DNA of 29,791 nucleotides from a virus: the IMG/VR virus record IMGVR_UViG_3300008450_000305, positions 1 through 29,791 of that record. One strand, given 5' to 3'. A program made the translations under genes and the position numbers. Below are positions 7,166-15,360 of the stretch, in pieces (within the stretch, counting starts at the first letter, position 1; every line of letters begins with the position of its first letter). Under the pieces are notes generated by a model. That model was not told where the DNA came from. It did no database searches and saw nothing but the letters and a program-made list of their open reading frames with translations.

Positions 7166-9583
7166 ATGGCATTAGATCCAAAAGACAAAAAAAATATAGA
7201 CGAAGCTAGACTCTATATACAAGATACACTACTTACTATAGGTTCAAAAATCTCCGAATCTATTAGAGAATCTATACAAGATGCAGTAGACGGGGTTGAT
7301 GCTAAAGTTACAGAAAAATTAGGAAAAGATTTAGCAAGATCCTTCTCTACATTAGCAAAATTCTCAGACGATACTGCAAATAATACCTTTAAGATAAACC
7401 AAGGACTTATAAAATCCTCGGATATCACCAAACAGATAAACAACCTAGAACAGAAAAGACTTTCTTTAGAGAGATTAAAGAACCTAGCACAGCTTCAAGG
7501 ATTAAAATTTAATGAAGAAGACTATCAAGCAGCACAGGATTCATTAAAGGTTCAAAGAGAGTTACTAGATATAGAGCGTCAAAAAGTCGAAGTTATAGAA
7601 AATGCATCTGGCCTTGCAGGAAGTAGCGCAGAAGCACTTTCAGGAATTCTAGGTAAATTTGGAGCAGGAGGACTAGCAGAAAGGTTAGGAATAAATGATG
7701 CAGTACAGCAAAGTAAACAGTATGCTCTGTCTCTTACAGACGGAGGTAATAAAGCTGCAACGCTAGGAGATAAGTTTAAAGTAGCAGGAAATTTAGCAAA
7801 AAATTTAGGAGGAAATTTACTAAAATCTTTAGGACCTCTTTCTCTTATTGTTATAGCTGTGGATCAGTTAATAGATGCTTTTAAACTGGTAGATTCAGCA
7901 GCAGGAGATACTGCAAAAGAATTAGGAGTTTCTTACAGTTCGGCACTAGGACTTGTAAACAGTATGACAGATGTAGCTACAGCTTCTAATGATATCATGC
8001 TAAATACTGGAAACCTAGTAAAATCCCAAGGAACATTGAATAGTATGTTTGGGACAGCAGTTCAATTTAGCGGGCAAATGGTGGAGGAGTTTACATCTGT
8101 TCAAGAACGTTTAGGATTATCAGCAGAGACTATGGAAACCTTTACTAAGATGGGATTAGTAAACGGAAAATCTCTAAAAACTAATTTAGATGTAGTAAAC
8201 AAAACAGTACTTGCATATAATGCTCAAAATAAAACAGGGTTTAGTTTTAAACAGATTCAAGAAAGTATAGGAAAAACCTCTAAAGCTATAAGTCTTACAT
8301 TAGGAAATAATCCAGAAAAGCTTACAAAAGCAGTTTTAGAAGCAAAAAAGTTAGGAATAGAGCTTAACGACTTAAATAAGACAGCAGATTCTCTATTAAA
8401 TTTTGAAGATTCTATTTCAAGTGAATTAGAAGCAGAGTTGTTAACAGGTAGAGAACTTAACCTAGAAAGAGCTAGAGCAGCTGCCCTTACAGGAGATTCT
8501 GTTAAATTAGGAGAAGAGGTCAACAGACTGGTAAAAGAAGCAGGCCCAGACTTTCAAAAAAACGTACTAGCTCAAGAAGCTGTAGCAAAAACATTGGGAA
8601 TATCTAAGGAAGAACTGGCAGATATGGTAACTCAACAGAAAGCTTTAGAGTCTGTAAAATCTGCAGGATTTAGATCAGTTGAAGCAGCTCAAGAAGAGTA
8701 TAACAGGTTAGTAAAAGAAGGAGCTTCACAAGCTGAATTAGATGCAAAATTTAAAGATAAAGCATTACAATCACAGTTACAGTCAGTTTCTCAACAACAA
8801 AGAATGGAAGCAATCGTTACAAGACTTAAAGAAGTATTTGTATCACTTATAGAGCCTCTAATGCCAGTTTTAGATGTCATACAGGACATTTTTGAGGGAA
8901 TTGTAAAACCTTTAATGCAAGTTGTAGGACCTTTAGTTAAAGAGTTATCTTCTGGATTATTAGAAGCGTTTTCTCCTATTAAAGAAATTTTCACCTCTCT
9001 TAAAGGATTAATGGAAGATATTTTTGGAAAAAGCACCGATATGTCCAAAGTATTCTCAGGGATAGGAAAAGTATTAGGAACCTTACTCACCGTAGTATTT
9101 GTTCCTCTTAAAGCAGCAATTAGTTTTGTCGTACAGGGAATAAAATCTGCAATAGATATAGTAGGAGGTTTTGTAGATATTTTTCAAGGAAACTTCGGAG
9201 AAGGACTAGCTAAAATTGCAAAAGGAGTTATAGGATTTATTCTTAGACCTTTTCAGTTTTTAGTAGATATCGTACAAGGAACTTTAAACGCAGTAATAAA
9301 GGGAATCAACAAAATACTTCCAGAAGGAAGTGAGATTAATACCCTTGATATTAATCTTGCAGATACAGTGACAGGTCTACTACCAATGGCAAAAGGAGGA
9401 ATCGTAACAGGACCAACTAAAGCACTTGTAGGAGAAGCAGGTCCAGAAGCTGTAGTGCCTTTGAGAGAATTCTACGCAAAAATGGATGAACTAATACAAG
9501 CAGTAAAACAAGGTCAGAATATCTACATCGGACCAAACAAATTAAACGAATCAATTGGTTTAAACCTACATTCAGTAGGATAA
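7166..9583 (+). CDS. Tail tape-measure protein
   Basis: The 805-aa protein sets tail length and sits inside the tube. The first 200 residues are helical and charged with long amphipathic stretches (NNLEQKRLSLERLKNLAQ). Hydrophobic segments occur near residues 222-240 (GPLSLIVIAVDQLIDAF) and about 635-690 (LGTLLTVVFVPLKAAISFVV and following), as usual in tape measures. The C-terminal motif MAKGGIVTGPTKALVGEAGP followed by EAVVPL is a hallmark of phage tape-measure proteins. It corresponds by position to T4 gp29, which is 590 aa, so a somewhat longer tail can be inferred. It follows the two-frame chaperone region. Confidence 0.85.
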   Translation: MALDPKDKKNIDEARLYIQDTLLTIGSKISESIRESIQDAVDGVDAKVTEKLGKDLARSFSTLAKFSDDTANNTFKINQGLIKSSDITKQINNLEQKRLSLERLKNLAQLQGLKFNEEDYQAAQDSLKVQRELLDIERQKVEVIENASGLAGSSAEALSGILGKFGAGGLAERLGINDAVQQSKQYALSLTDGGNKAATLGDKFKVAGNLAKNLGGNLLKSLGPLSLIVIAVDQLIDAFKLVDSAAGDTAKELGVSYSSALGLVNSMTDVATASNDIMLNTGNLVKSQGTLNSMFGTAVQFSGQMVEEFTSVQERLGLSAETMETFTKMGLVNGKSLKTNLDVVNKTVLAYNAQNKTGFSFKQIQESIGKTSKAISLTLGNNPEKLTKAVLEAKKLGIELNDLNKTADSLLNFEDSISSELEAELLTGRELNLERARAAALTGDSVKLGEEVNRLVKEAGPDFQKNVLAQEAVAKTLGISKEELADMVTQQKALESVKSAGFRSVEAAQEEYNRLVKEGASQAELDAKFKDKALQSQLQSVSQQQRMEAIVTRLKEVFVSLIEPLMPVLDVIQDIFEGIVKPLMQVVGPLVKELSSGLLEAFSPIKEIFTSLKGLMEDIFGKSTDMSKVFSGIGKVLGTLLTVVFVPLKAAISFVVQGIKSAIDIVGGFVDIFQGNFGEGLAKIAKGVIGFILRPFQFLVDIVQGTLNAVIKGINKILPEGSEINTLDINLADTVTGLLPMAKGGIVTGPTKALVGEAGPEAVVPLREFYAKMDELIQAVKQGQNIYIGPNKLNESIGLNLHSVG

Positions 9584-9584
9584 G

Positions 9585-9600
9585 CTATTTATAATAAAAA
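9585..9600 (+). promoter_or_regulatory. Candidate late-type promoter for baseplate operon
   Basis: CTATTTATAATAAAAA starts two bases after the tape-measure stop and 24 bases before the ATG at 9609. The genes from 9609 to 15302 are packed with gaps of at most 13 bases or 1-base overlaps, so this motif could drive all of them. Confidence 0.4.
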
Positions 9601-9608
9601 CAAATAAT

Positions 9609-9818
9609 ATGGGACTATTAGACTTATTACCAACAAGTAATTTAGGATTGGATGGAGTAACACCTTCACAAATACCAAGTGCAAACAGGAATTCTACTTT
9701 ACATTATCAATCCTCAATTAATAACAATCCAGTATTAACAGGAGGATTTCCAGCACCATCAGAATTGGATTTAGATGGAGCAACACCTCCAAAATATTTA
9801 GACAACCCTCCAGGATAA
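9609..9818 (+). CDS. Small Pro/Asn-rich protein of unknown function
   Basis: Not recognised. The 69-aa protein contains two imperfect copies of a short motif, NLGLDGVTPSQIP near the start and ELDLDGATPPKYL near the end, joined by a polar linker. It has no transmembrane segment or cysteine. It stands 25 bases after the tape measure and 13 bases before a baseplate gene, so it is probably expressed with the baseplate set; a minor virion or linker protein is the simplest guess. The start follows AACAAATAAT, without a Shine-Dalgarno sequence. Confidence 0.55.
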   Translation: MGLLDLLPTSNLGLDGVTPSQIPSANRNSTLHYQSSINNNPVLTGGFPAPSELDLDGATPPKYLDNPPG

Positions 9819-9831
9819 TAAATAAACTTAT

Positions 9832-11337
9832 ATGGCAGGAGTAAGACTTATAGATCTCCGAACGGACTTAAAGAGTCTTCGTTACGGAAACGATAAACCC
9901 TATGTTACGAAGGACATAAACAATCCTCCGACAAATAACCAGACGGGAATGCAAATATTAAAGCGTGTAGATGATGTATCTAGAATCGCCCAAATGCTTG
10001 TTGACCGTCCTGGATTAAAATTCATAGGAAACCAAGCCTTACTACAGCAAACAGATACTGTTGAGAAATTACAAAAAGCAAGTTCTAAAGGAGCAAAAGC
10101 TCTAGGAAGAGAGGCTTTAAGTATTGTAAAAAACACAGTAATAGGTACAGCTAAGATTGTAGGATCAACCCTTGCCCAAGTTCCTGTAAACGGAACAGGT
10201 ACACATTTTGTATACGGATTTAGAACAGATACTTATTTACAACCATCAGGAGATGATAATAGATCTGCTTTTGCTCAATTCTTTGGTGCAGGAGGAGTAG
10301 AAGGAGCACCGCTTGCATTAAGGGGAGAAAAAATAGAAGGAACAGTACAATCAAACTTCCCAACAGGAGACGTAACTCAACCAGTAGACAGTTTCACAAC
10401 ATATTCAGAAAGTTCAAGTTACTCCCAAGCTAAGACACCAGAAGGACAAGCAAACCCGGTATTAATAACTTCTCCTATCCAGGGAAGTGTAAATCACCAG
10501 ACAGCAACAGGCTCTTACATAGGGCCTGATGGACTTTTTACAGAACCTGCAACAGAATACACACCGGATAATACATATACTACAGAACAGAAAAAAAGAT
10601 TTAGTAAAAACTTTGATATAAGAAAGGAAAATAGAATTCTTTTAGGAGACCAAGGAGGAAGAAGGGATGAAGCTAAAAGTAAAAATCAATACTGGGTTAC
10701 AGGAAGTAACGGTACAGAGCTTGATAAAATAAACATGCTACTTCCTGTTACACAAAAAGTAGATGGAGAAACAGAAGGAAGAGATATTGTAAAATTTAGA
10801 TTTCACATAGTAACTCCTGATGAAACAAGAATTTTATACTTTAGAGCTTTTCTTGACAACTTCTCAGATAATTACACAGGACAGTGGAATCCAACTAAAT
10901 ACTTAGGTAGAGCAGAAGATTTTCAAGTTTATGGTGGCTTTCAAAGAAAAATTAACTTATCTTTTAAAATAGCTGCTGCTACAAGATCTGAGATGAAGCC
11001 TATATATCAAAAAATGGTATACCTAGCATCTTCAACAGCTCCAACATATACAGATAATGGACAGTTTATGAGAGGAACTATTGTTAAGATGACAGTAGGG
11101 GATTATGTGTATGAATTACCAGGAGTGATGAATAGTGTAACTTATAATTGGAATGCAGACTACCCTTGGGAGATAGCAATGACAGAACCAGAAGGAATAG
11201 GAGATACTACAATGCAAGAACTTCCAATGGTAATGGATTGTAGTATAGACTTTACACCAATACATACATTTACACCTGAAACAGGTCTTAAGAAATATAT
11301 TACAGCAGGTACAAACGGAACTAATAGCTTTATATAA
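9832..11337 (+). CDS. Baseplate protein, probable tail-tube initiator (gp48/gp54-like)
   Basis: The 501-aa protein has a variable N-terminal half and a C-terminal half of about 200 residues with a recognisable tube-initiator pattern: FRAFLDNFSDNYTGQWNPTK, then YLGRAEDFQVYGGFQRKINL, a helix (MKPIYQKMVYLAS), MRGTIVKMTVGDYVYELPGV and a final YPWEIAMTEPEGI...LPMVMDCSIDFTPI. This order (W..TKY.GR.e....Y.G..R....F, helix, gdyi...G, lP....cs..F.pI) is typical of baseplate proteins that share the tube fold and cap the baseplate for tube polymerisation. Its stop codon overlaps the next ATG by one base (TAATG), suggesting translational coupling. The exact T4 counterpart is uncertain. Confidence 0.6.
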   Translation: MAGVRLIDLRTDLKSLRYGNDKPYVTKDINNPPTNNQTGMQILKRVDDVSRIAQMLVDRPGLKFIGNQALLQQTDTVEKLQKASSKGAKALGREALSIVKNTVIGTAKIVGSTLAQVPVNGTGTHFVYGFRTDTYLQPSGDDNRSAFAQFFGAGGVEGAPLALRGEKIEGTVQSNFPTGDVTQPVDSFTTYSESSSYSQAKTPEGQANPVLITSPIQGSVNHQTATGSYIGPDGLFTEPATEYTPDNTYTTEQKKRFSKNFDIRKENRILLGDQGGRRDEAKSKNQYWVTGSNGTELDKINMLLPVTQKVDGETEGRDIVKFRFHIVTPDETRILYFRAFLDNFSDNYTGQWNPTKYLGRAEDFQVYGGFQRKINLSFKIAAATRSEMKPIYQKMVYLASSTAPTYTDNGQFMRGTIVKMTVGDYVYELPGVMNSVTYNWNADYPWEIAMTEPEGIGDTTMQELPMVMDCSIDFTPIHTFTPETGLKKYITAGTNGTNSFI

Positions 11338-11633
11338 TGAAAAGATACGATACAGTACCTTTAACAAAATCACCCACAGGAAAACAGTATAGGAGAACAG
11401 TTCTATACCCAGAAATACCACCTACCTCGGAAGATTTCTATATAATTACAACAGCAGGAGATAGGTATGATAGATTAGCACAACAGTTCTATCAAGACAG
11501 TTCTTTATGGTGGATTATTGCATCTGCAAATAATTCAGAAAGAGCCTCTTTAATTGTACAACCAGGTGTTCAGATTAGAATACCTGCCGATAAAGCTACA
11601 GCAATAAACAACTTCGTAAATCTTAATAGATAA
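11337..11633 (+). CDS. Small baseplate protein, LysM-like (gp53 / tail protein X type)
   Basis: The 98-aa protein has a central LysM-like core: DFYIITTAGDRYDRLAQQFY, then QDSSLWWIIASANN, and PGVQIRIP. This matches the pattern of small baseplate wedge or tail X proteins, where a LysM-like fold bridges hub and wedge (in T4, gp53 has such a domain). The start overlaps the stop of the preceding baseplate gene and the next gene begins five bases after its own stop, so the three are tightly coupled. Assignment to gp53 specifically is tentative. Confidence 0.65.
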   Translation: MKRYDTVPLTKSPTGKQYRRTVLYPEIPPTSEDFYIITTAGDRYDRLAQQFYQDSSLWWIIASANNSERASLIVQPGVQIRIPADKATAINNFVNLNR

Positions 11634-11637
11634 ATAA

Positions 11638-14352
11638 ATGCCAAGTAGTAAAGTTATAGGAGGACCTTTCGATAAGGAAGTATTAAATCAATTAAATTTG
11701 AGAAGTACTGTCTATTCAAAAAAACAAGATAGAACTGATCAAAATATACAATATCTTAATAGTAAGATAGGGTGGGTAAAATTAACCTCTTCTGTAAATG
11801 CAGGAGGTACAAGCACTTTAGCAAACAAGTACGTATTCATTGCAGGAACAAAAGGAAGATTTGGAGATAATACCTATAGTAATTTTACAGGAGAAGGATT
11901 AGGATTTAGACCTATGCCGGGTATTACTGGAGTACAGATACGTGCTATTAATAGATTTGGGGTATTAAAAGAAGCTACAATAACATTTAACTGCTGGGAT
12001 GTTTCTCAATTACAAGAATTAGAACTTCTCTATATGAGACCAGGATTTTCAGCTTTACTAGAATGGGGACATAGTGTTTATTATAAAGATATTGACAATT
12101 TTATAACAACACCAAATACAGTATCTTCAATGTTTACAGAAGGTACAACAAAAGAAAATCTATATAAAGAAATAGACAAATTAAAAGCATCTTCCGGGTA
12201 CAACTACGATGGAATTTTTGGATTTATTAAAAACTTTTCCTGGAAATACAGACAAGATGGAGGGTACGACTGTACAACAACCTTAATATCTATAGGAGAA
12301 ATCATAGAATCTTTAACAGTCGATGTAGGATCAAGCACATTCTCAGACAGTAAAGTATCTCCAAACGAGGAATTAAAACCTACTATGTTAGAAGAAGTTT
12401 TTAACACAATTATAAAAACATCAAATGAATCGGGGATAGGTAACGTATGGAGTACATTAAAAGATAAATACAAATCTTTTACAGATACTTATACAAGAAT
12501 TAACGGAGTATCAGGAATAAATATTGCAAGTACGCCAGTTACAACTAAAGTCCCAGTAGATGATAAGTCCAATGTAAAAACAGGAGATGCAAAGAAATTT
12601 GTATATATGAAGTTAGATAGTTTTTGTGCACTTGTTAATACAATTTTGCCAAAAGATGAAAAAAGTAAAAATCCTGTAATAAAAATAAATACAAAAATAG
12701 CTAAAATAGGAGAGGATTCAGACATACCTCTTTGCAGGTATAGAACATACGACTTTCATGTATCGAGCGATCCAGGAGTTTGTTTACTAATATCACCCTC
12801 TACAAAAAAATGGGCATCTGGACAGTTATATCCGACTATTATACAGAACTTAAGAGAAACATTAAACGAAACAGCTTCTGATGAAATATTAAATATATGG
12901 GTTAATATAAACGTATTAGGAGAAGTAGTAGCTACTTTGGTAGCTAATCCAGAGAAAGAAAAAAGAACTTTAATAAATTTATTTGATCCAATTTTAAAAA
13001 AAATTAATAGTGTAATAGGGGGAGACTATAATGACCTAGCTCTACATTACGAGGAAAGTACACTTACCTACTACATTGTAGATAGAAAAGTTAGAGCAGC
13101 AGAATCAGAGGAAGAAACTCCTATGTTAAATATAACAGGACTAAGATCCACAGTATCGAATTTTGACTTTACAACAAAATTATCTCCTGCTTTAAGTACA
13201 ATGGTAGCTATTTCTGCTCAAAATAATGGATCTGATGTTGGAGTGGAAGCAGAAGCTTTATTTAGATGGAACGAAGGATTAACCGACAGAATACTGGGAA
13301 ATAAATTTATTAATCAAACACAGGATACTTCTAAAAAAGAGAGTGTAGAAGAAGAGAGAAAAAAGCAACAATCCCAAAGGTATAATAATGTATTTGCAGC
13401 ATTAAAGGAATTTTACAACCATACCTACGATCCAGTTAAATTTGAAAAAGCAAAAGTAGAATATGCAGATTTTACTAGAACCTATATACAGACCTACACA
13501 GAGGAATCAGCAGCATCAAGTGCTAAAGCCGGTCCTGCAGGAATAGTTCCTTTTGAAGTAAGTATAGACATGGAAGGAATATCAGGTATAAAAATAGGAC
13601 AAGCCTTTAGGATTAATAAAGGAATAATGCCAGGTAAGTATGACGAAGTTTTAGGATTTATTGTAACAGGAGTAGATCACACCATCGGAGGTAATAGATG
13701 GACAACCCAGTTAAAAGCACAGACAATAGTACTAAAACCAGGAGATAAATTAACAACAAATCCTGAATTTGATCAAGGGCAGGCTGCAGATGGAACTTCT
13801 ACAACAGAAAGACAAGGTATAGGATCTTCTGCACCAATTAAAGGAAGTCCTCTACTTAAAACAGTATTAGAAAAAGCAGGCTATAAACCAGGTACTTTTG
13901 AATACGAATTTGCACTTGTAATCGGAACAAAAGAAGGATGGTTACCAAATGCTAACGGAGGAAGAGGGTCAAGATCTTATAGAAACAATAACCCGGGTAA
14001 TCTAGATTATAGTAAATCGTTAAAAGCAATAGATCCAGGCGTAACTCTTCCAGAAGGAGAAAGATTTGCTAGATTTACTACTGCTGAATTAGGAGCAAAA
14101 GCATTAGTAGAAAAGAAAATAAAAAAATGGAGTAGAGGAGATATGCCAGTTACAGAAGGTAATCAAAAATTATTACCAGCTAATAAGAAGTATAAACAAG
14201 GAACTCCTCCTACCATAGAGCAGTTTATGTACACTTATGCACCACCTAATGAAAATAATACAGAAGGGTATATTGGAAGTGTAGTAGCAAGTTTGCAAAA
14301 AAATTACCCAAAAGTAACAAGAATTACAAAACCTAAAGAGTATTTATCATAA
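11638..14352 (+). CDS. Large baseplate hub protein with C-terminal muralytic-like domain
   Basis: The 904-aa protein is probably a fused hub and cell-puncturing protein. The N-terminal half includes GLGFRPMPGITGVQIRAINR and LYMRPGFSALLEWGHSVYY, reminiscent of hub proteins of the gp27 type. Residues about 650-700 (IPFEVSIDMEG-like strand, then GKYDEVLGFIVTGVDHTIGG) resemble the end of a hub domain. From about residue 740 there is a separate domain with VIGTKEGW (Glu766), SYRNNNPGNL (782-789), FARFTTAELGAKAL and a YAPPNENNT segment. This RNNNPGN-type fold is found in phage tail proteins and predicted cell-wall lytic enzymes, so local peptidoglycan digestion during injection is likely. No catalytic residue is proven. 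Stop overlaps next ATG by one base. Confidence 0.65.
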   Translation: MPSSKVIGGPFDKEVLNQLNLRSTVYSKKQDRTDQNIQYLNSKIGWVKLTSSVNAGGTSTLANKYVFIAGTKGRFGDNTYSNFTGEGLGFRPMPGITGVQIRAINRFGVLKEATITFNCWDVSQLQELELLYMRPGFSALLEWGHSVYYKDIDNFITTPNTVSSMFTEGTTKENLYKEIDKLKASSGYNYDGIFGFIKNFSWKYRQDGGYDCTTTLISIGEIIESLTVDVGSSTFSDSKVSPNEELKPTMLEEVFNTIIKTSNESGIGNVWSTLKDKYKSFTDTYTRINGVSGINIASTPVTTKVPVDDKSNVKTGDAKKFVYMKLDSFCALVNTILPKDEKSKNPVIKINTKIAKIGEDSDIPLCRYRTYDFHVSSDPGVCLLISPSTKKWASGQLYPTIIQNLRETLNETASDEILNIWVNINVLGEVVATLVANPEKEKRTLINLFDPILKKINSVIGGDYNDLALHYEESTLTYYIVDRKVRAAESEEETPMLNITGLRSTVSNFDFTTKLSPALSTMVAISAQNNGSDVGVEAEALFRWNEGLTDRILGNKFINQTQDTSKKESVEEERKKQQSQRYNNVFAALKEFYNHTYDPVKFEKAKVEYADFTRTYIQTYTEESAASSAKAGPAGIVPFEVSIDMEGISGIKIGQAFRINKGIMPGKYDEVLGFIVTGVDHTIGGNRWTTQLKAQTIVLKPGDKLTTNPEFDQGQAADGTSTTERQGIGSSAPIKGSPLLKTVLEKAGYKPGTFEYEFALVIGTKEGWLPNANGGRGSRSYRNNNPGNLDYSKSLKAIDPGVTLPEGERFARFTTAELGAKALVEKKIKKWSRGDMPVTEGNQKLLPANKKYKQGTPPTIEQFMYTYAPPNENNTEGYIGSVVASLQKNYPKVTRITKPKEYLS

Positions 14353-15302
14353 TGGCAGATATAACCGTATCGACATTTACAATAAAATCAGCAGTAAATC
14401 TAGACACCATAATAGTCAGTACTTATGGTGATGGTAATTTTATACGAGAAGATCTTTATAGCTTAAAAGCATTTACAGTATCTCAAGCTGAAACAGATGC
14501 ATTATTTGCAGCAGATGCTTTTGGGATATTAGATAAAGGAAATCAAAATTTTTATAAGAAACAACAACCACAGCAACCAATAACACAACCAGAACCGCCT
14601 CCGCCTGCACCTACCCCGGTTACTAAGAATGTAAGATTTAAAAGATATATACCTAAAAGTAAATATACAGAACCAAAATACACACCAGGGGGAGAATTTG
14701 TAAATAAAAATACTCAACAGGACTATACAGGGTACTATATTGAAACATATAGAGATAGATTCTACGCAGGAAAATCCCCGCAACAAGCAGGAGATGAAAT
14801 TGAAAAAATTAAAAGTGAAGGAATTGTAAATAAAGGTGCAGTAGCAAGTTTATTTCCTTTATTAATAGCCTTGTCAAAAGGATTTTTTAAACCAAGTGCA
14901 TCTTCGGTAGATAAAGATAATGGATTTACTACAAGGTATTTTGTTCAAGATAAAAATAATAATAAGATAACAGAAACAGACAAAAGCACATACTTACAAG
15001 CACAGGATCAAATACCTAATCAGAGATTTGCAACAGCAGACTGGATTATAAAAGGACCGGCTGAGAATAAAATAATAAATGGATATCCTTTTGAAGGAGC
15101 AGCTTCAAAGAATAAAAAGACAATACAAGCATTAGAAACTCAGATGCCAGGAATTTCTACTTTTGTAACAGACTATTCGCTATTGGTAGAAGAACCGGTT
15201 GATCCTAAACAAAACCAGTTATATTCAGATACAGTAAGAGTTGAAGATCCAATCATAGAATTAGAAAATTCTCGAAAGGCAAATTTTGATCAAAGAAAGT
15301 AA
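14352..15302 (+). CDS. Structural protein of unknown function with Pro-rich linker
   Basis: Not recognised. The 316-aa protein starts with a compact domain of about 75 residues (VSTFTIKSAVNLDTIIVSTY, then GDGNFIREDLYSLKAFTVS). A low-complexity linker (QQPQQPITQPEPPPPAPTP) joins it to a charged C-terminal part rich in Lys, Asp and Tyr. It overlaps the hub gene by one base and ends the baseplate operon at a terminator. A virion role, perhaps a flexible connector at the baseplate, follows from position only. Confidence 0.55.
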   Translation: MADITVSTFTIKSAVNLDTIIVSTYGDGNFIREDLYSLKAFTVSQAETDALFAADAFGILDKGNQNFYKKQQPQQPITQPEPPPPAPTPVTKNVRFKRYIPKSKYTEPKYTPGGEFVNKNTQQDYTGYYIETYRDRFYAGKSPQQAGDEIEKIKSEGIVNKGAVASLFPLLIALSKGFFKPSASSVDKDNGFTTRYFVQDKNNNKITETDKSTYLQAQDQIPNQRFATADWIIKGPAENKIINGYPFEGAASKNKKTIQALETQMPGISTFVTDYSLLVEEPVDPKQNQLYSDTVRVEDPIIELENSRKANFDQRK

Positions 15303-15305
15303 AAT

Positions 15306-15332
15306 AAGGCTTGCTTCGGTAAGCCTTTTTTC
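15306..15332 (+). terminator. Intrinsic terminator of baseplate operon, UUCG loop
   Basis: The stem AAGGCTTGC (15306-15314) pairs with GTAAGCCTT (15319-15327), one G-T pair included, around a TTCG tetraloop, followed by T-tract 15326-15331. A promoter -33 TTG (15311-15313) is embedded in its left arm. Confidence 0.85.
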
Positions 15333-15339
15333 TTATATT
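15311..15339 (+). promoter_or_regulatory. Bacteroidetes-like promoter for DNA polymerase, nested in terminator
   Basis: TTG at 15311-15313, exactly 20 bases, TATATT at 15334-15339 (continuing AAATAA), 22 bases before the polymerase ATG. The spacer is made of the terminator's loop, right arm and T-tract. Confidence 0.6.
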
Positions 15340-15360
15340 AAATAAAAAGGTTTTTATTAA

